A stretch of 7,373 bases of DNA from Treponema sp. (lineage in GTDB: Bacteria; Spirochaetota; Spirochaetia; Treponematales; Breznakiellaceae): contig JAITAI010000288.1 in the NCBI GenBank assembly GCA_031284195.1, positions 1 to 7,373 on the forward strand, given 5' to 3'. A model generated the notes under the pieces. The model was not told the DNA's origin. It saw nothing but the letters and a program-made list of their open reading frames with translations, and searched no databases. Shown here piece by piece: positions 5,542 to 7,373 of this stretch (positions are counted from its first letter, which is position 1; each line of letters starts with the position of its first letter). Both the position numbers and the translations under genes were made by a program.

Positions 5542-7308
5542 TCAATCACCTATGACCTGCCGTATGTCCTTCTTGATGGCCTCCAGTTTCCGGGCAGCCT
5601 CTGCCTTGGCCGCGAGTATACCATCCCTGCCAACCTCAGTACAACAACTAGCATAAAACTTGATCTTAGGCTCAGTACCGCTGGGACGGGCGCTCACCAC
5701 AGTTCCATCTTTAAGGTAGAACTGCAGCACATCACTTTTGGGAAGGTCCACCGGATCCCGGCGATCCGGCTGGGCCGGGTACTTCCACACCGATTCCCGG
5801 ATATCCCTGACTTTCTCAACCTCGATACCCCCCAGCACGGTCGGAGCTTGCTTTCGGTATGACTCCATAATTCCCTGCATAATGGCAGGGCCTTCAGAAC
5901 CTTGGAAGTATTTGGATATGCCCAACTCCTGCCAATAGCCATTTGCCTGGTACAGTTCATCCAGCCGGTCCAGGAGGCTCTTCCCCTGACTCTGCCAGTA
6001 CAGGGTCATCTCTGCAGTCATAGCTGCTGCGGAAACCCCGTCCTTATCCCGGACTTCTGGTTCTACCAAATACCCATAGCTCTCTTCGGTACCAAAGACT
6101 ACGGTAGGCGTACCGGCAGCTTCACTTTTTCGCCACACATCGGCTATCCATTTAAAGCCGGTGAGACATTCGATACATACCGCCCCGTAGGACGCGGCCA
6201 CTCGCTGCTGCATCCCTGTAGTAACTATAGAATTGACCATCGCGGCCTTGGCGGGCATCTTCCCGGTTTCTTTCAGGGAAAGAAAGATATAGTCTGCCAA
6301 AAGGGTTCCAAGCTGATTCCCGGTAACCAAGGTAAAGTCTCCTGCGCTATTCGGTACGGCGATCCCTAAGCGATCTGCATCAGGATCCGTAGCCATGACC
6401 ACATCAGCGCCCACTTTTTTCCCCAGCTTGAGGGCTCGTTCCAGAGCCGGGGCTTCTTCAGGATTGGGAAAGGACACTGTAGGGAAATCTCCGTTTCCCT
6501 CCCGCTGTTCCGGTACGGTGATAACCTTGAGGCCTAAATTGCCCAAAACCGACTCTACATGCATGGCCCCGGTCCCATGCAGGGGGGTATAGACGATCTT
6601 GACTTCACCGGCCTTTTCCTTGATCAGATCCGGCCTCAAGAGGCGGCTCCGTACCATGGCCTGATAAGGTGCATCGATTTCTTTATCGATTATCTGTAAA
6701 AGCCCCTGGGCTAGAGCCTCGTTTTTATCCATTTCTTTAATAGCGGTAACTCGGTTTACCTCTTCAATGATCCCTGTATCATGGGGGGCTATCACCTGAG
6801 AACCGTCGTTCCAGTATGCCTTGTACCCGTTGTATTGCGCTGGATTGTGGCTGGCTGTAACTACGATCCCCGTATCACAGCCCAATTGCCGTATGGCAAA
6901 GGAAAGCTCCGGGGTAGGGCGTAGGGATGAGAATAGGTACGCCTTGATGTGATTAACCGCAAAAATCAAGGCTGCCGCTTCGGCAAACTCCGCCGAATAA
7001 TGACGGCTATCAAAGGCAATGGCTGCAGAAAGGGTCCCGGCAGCAGCCTTATCTGGAAAGGCCTTCCGTACATAGGAGGCAAGGCCCTGGGTAGCCCGTT
7101 TTACCACCAGGGTATTCATGCGATTATACCCCCCACCAATCACCCCTCGCAGTCCTCCAGTACCGAATTCCAAGTTCCTGAAGAACCGGTCTTCCAGTTC
7201 CTTCCAATCTTCTACAGTCAAGAGCTTTTCAACTTCAGCCTTGAAATGCACATCCTTTTCGTTATGTATATAATCCTTCGCCTGAGCAAGGATAGTAGCT
7301 TTATCCAT
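5542..7308 (-). CDS. PGM2-type alpha-D-phosphohexomutase (phosphoglucomutase/phosphomannomutase)
   Basis: This cytoplasmic enzyme moves phosphate between C1 and C6 of glucose or mannose through a phosphoserine and a bisphosphate intermediate. It supplies sugar 1-phosphates for nucleotide sugars or glycogen (family knowledge). The 588 residues fit the PGM2 / B. subtilis PgcA branch rather than the ~450-residue ManB/GlmM branch. FGTGGLRG (48-55) marks domain 1, with catalytic Ser153 in TASHNP (151-156). The metal loop is DPDADR (308-313), the sugar-specificity loop GTEESYG (406-412), and the phosphate-binding loop RPSGTEPKIK (541-550). All four active-site loops are intact. GGAGG (- strand, 7319-7315) is 6 nt from the ATG and fixes the start. 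It is transcribed towards the dxr cluster with its own promoter. Motifs alone do not separate glucose from mannose specificity, so no symbol is given. Confidence 0.95.
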   Translation of the reverse strand: MDKATILAQAKDYIHNEKDVHFKAEVEKLLTVEDWKELEDRFFRNLEFGTGGLRGVIGGGYNRMNTLVVKRATQGLASYVRKAFPDKAAAGTLSAAIAFDSRHYSAEFAEAAALIFAVNHIKAYLFSSLRPTPELSFAIRQLGCDTGIVVTASHNPAQYNGYKAYWNDGSQVIAPHDTGIIEEVNRVTAIKEMDKNEALAQGLLQIIDKEIDAPYQAMVRSRLLRPDLIKEKAGEVKIVYTPLHGTGAMHVESVLGNLGLKVITVPEQREGNGDFPTVSFPNPEEAPALERALKLGKKVGADVVMATDPDADRLGIAVPNSAGDFTLVTGNQLGTLLADYIFLSLKETGKMPAKAAMVNSIVTTGMQQRVAASYGAVCIECLTGFKWIADVWRKSEAAGTPTVVFGTEESYGYLVEPEVRDKDGVSAAAMTAEMTLYWQSQGKSLLDRLDELYQANGYWQELGISKYFQGSEGPAIMQGIMESYRKQAPTVLGGIEVEKVRDIRESVWKYPAQPDRRDPVDLPKSDVLQFYLKDGTVVSARPSGTEPKIKFYASCCTEVGRDGILAAKAEAARKLEAIKKDIRQVIGD

Positions 7309-7338
7309 TAAAGTCCTCCAGATTGCAATATACCCTTT

Positions 7339-7367
7339 AGTATACGCAGCCTTGTCGATATGAGCAA
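7339..7367 (-). promoter_or_regulatory. Predicted sigma70-type promoter for the phosphohexomutase gene
   Basis: On the - strand, TATACT (7344-7339) matches the -10 consensus in 5 of 6 bases. TTGCTC (7367-7362) is a weak -35 match (3 of 6) with an ideal 17-bp spacer. A second -10-like TATATT lies nearer the gene without a good -35. The leader would be about 25 nt and contains the GGAGG ribosome site at 7319-7315. The window ends six bases beyond, so further control sites could lie outside. Confidence 0.5.
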
Positions 7368-7373
7368 GGGCAA

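Noticed and set aside
5222..5862. Forward open frames across the end of the WD40 gene and the mutase gene
   Set aside because: They are out of frame with clearly coding genes, lack ribosome sites, and show no recognisable protein motif.
5902..6369. 155-codon forward open frame opposite the mutase gene
   Set aside because: It is antisense to a fully motif-supported phosphohexomutase and is best explained as a coding shadow.

Overview
The window looks like a spirochaete chromosome segment, most likely a mid-GC Treponema of the termite-gut type. This is inference from gene order (dxr followed by a RseP-type protease), a secreted WD40-like protein with a spirochaete-style relaxed lipobox, and repeat-rich gene-free DNA. 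No database search was possible, so species and strain are not established.

Layout. Positions 1-839 contain no convincing gene. They are packed with repeats: a GCCGTGA heptamer array running off the left edge, two tandem ~77-80 bp hairpin elements, a trio of short direct and inverted repeats that resemble insertion-sequence ends, and several GC-rich dyads including a perfect 16-bp palindrome. A sigma70-type promoter at 776-804 then starts a forward gene cluster. It holds dxr (840-1967), the site-2 zinc metalloprotease gene rseP (2051-3409), and an exported WD40/beta-propeller protein gene (3409-5466) whose start codon shares one base with the rseP stop. On the reverse strand, converging on this cluster, lies a PGM2-type phosphohexomutase gene (7308-5542) with its own Shine-Dalgarno site and a plausible promoter near the right edge. 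A weak three-tier hairpin lies in the 75-bp convergent gap.

How the genes fit together. Dxr makes MEP for isoprenoids, which feed undecaprenyl phosphate and hence the cell envelope. RseP cleaves membrane segments inside the bilayer. The WD40 protein should sit outside the cytoplasmic membrane and is probably made by translational coupling with RseP. The mutase interconverts hexose 1- and 6-phosphates for glycan or glycogen metabolism. The theme is envelope and central sugar metabolism. The least explained parts are the coupling of RseP to an extracytoplasmic beta-propeller and the structured DNA upstream of dxr.
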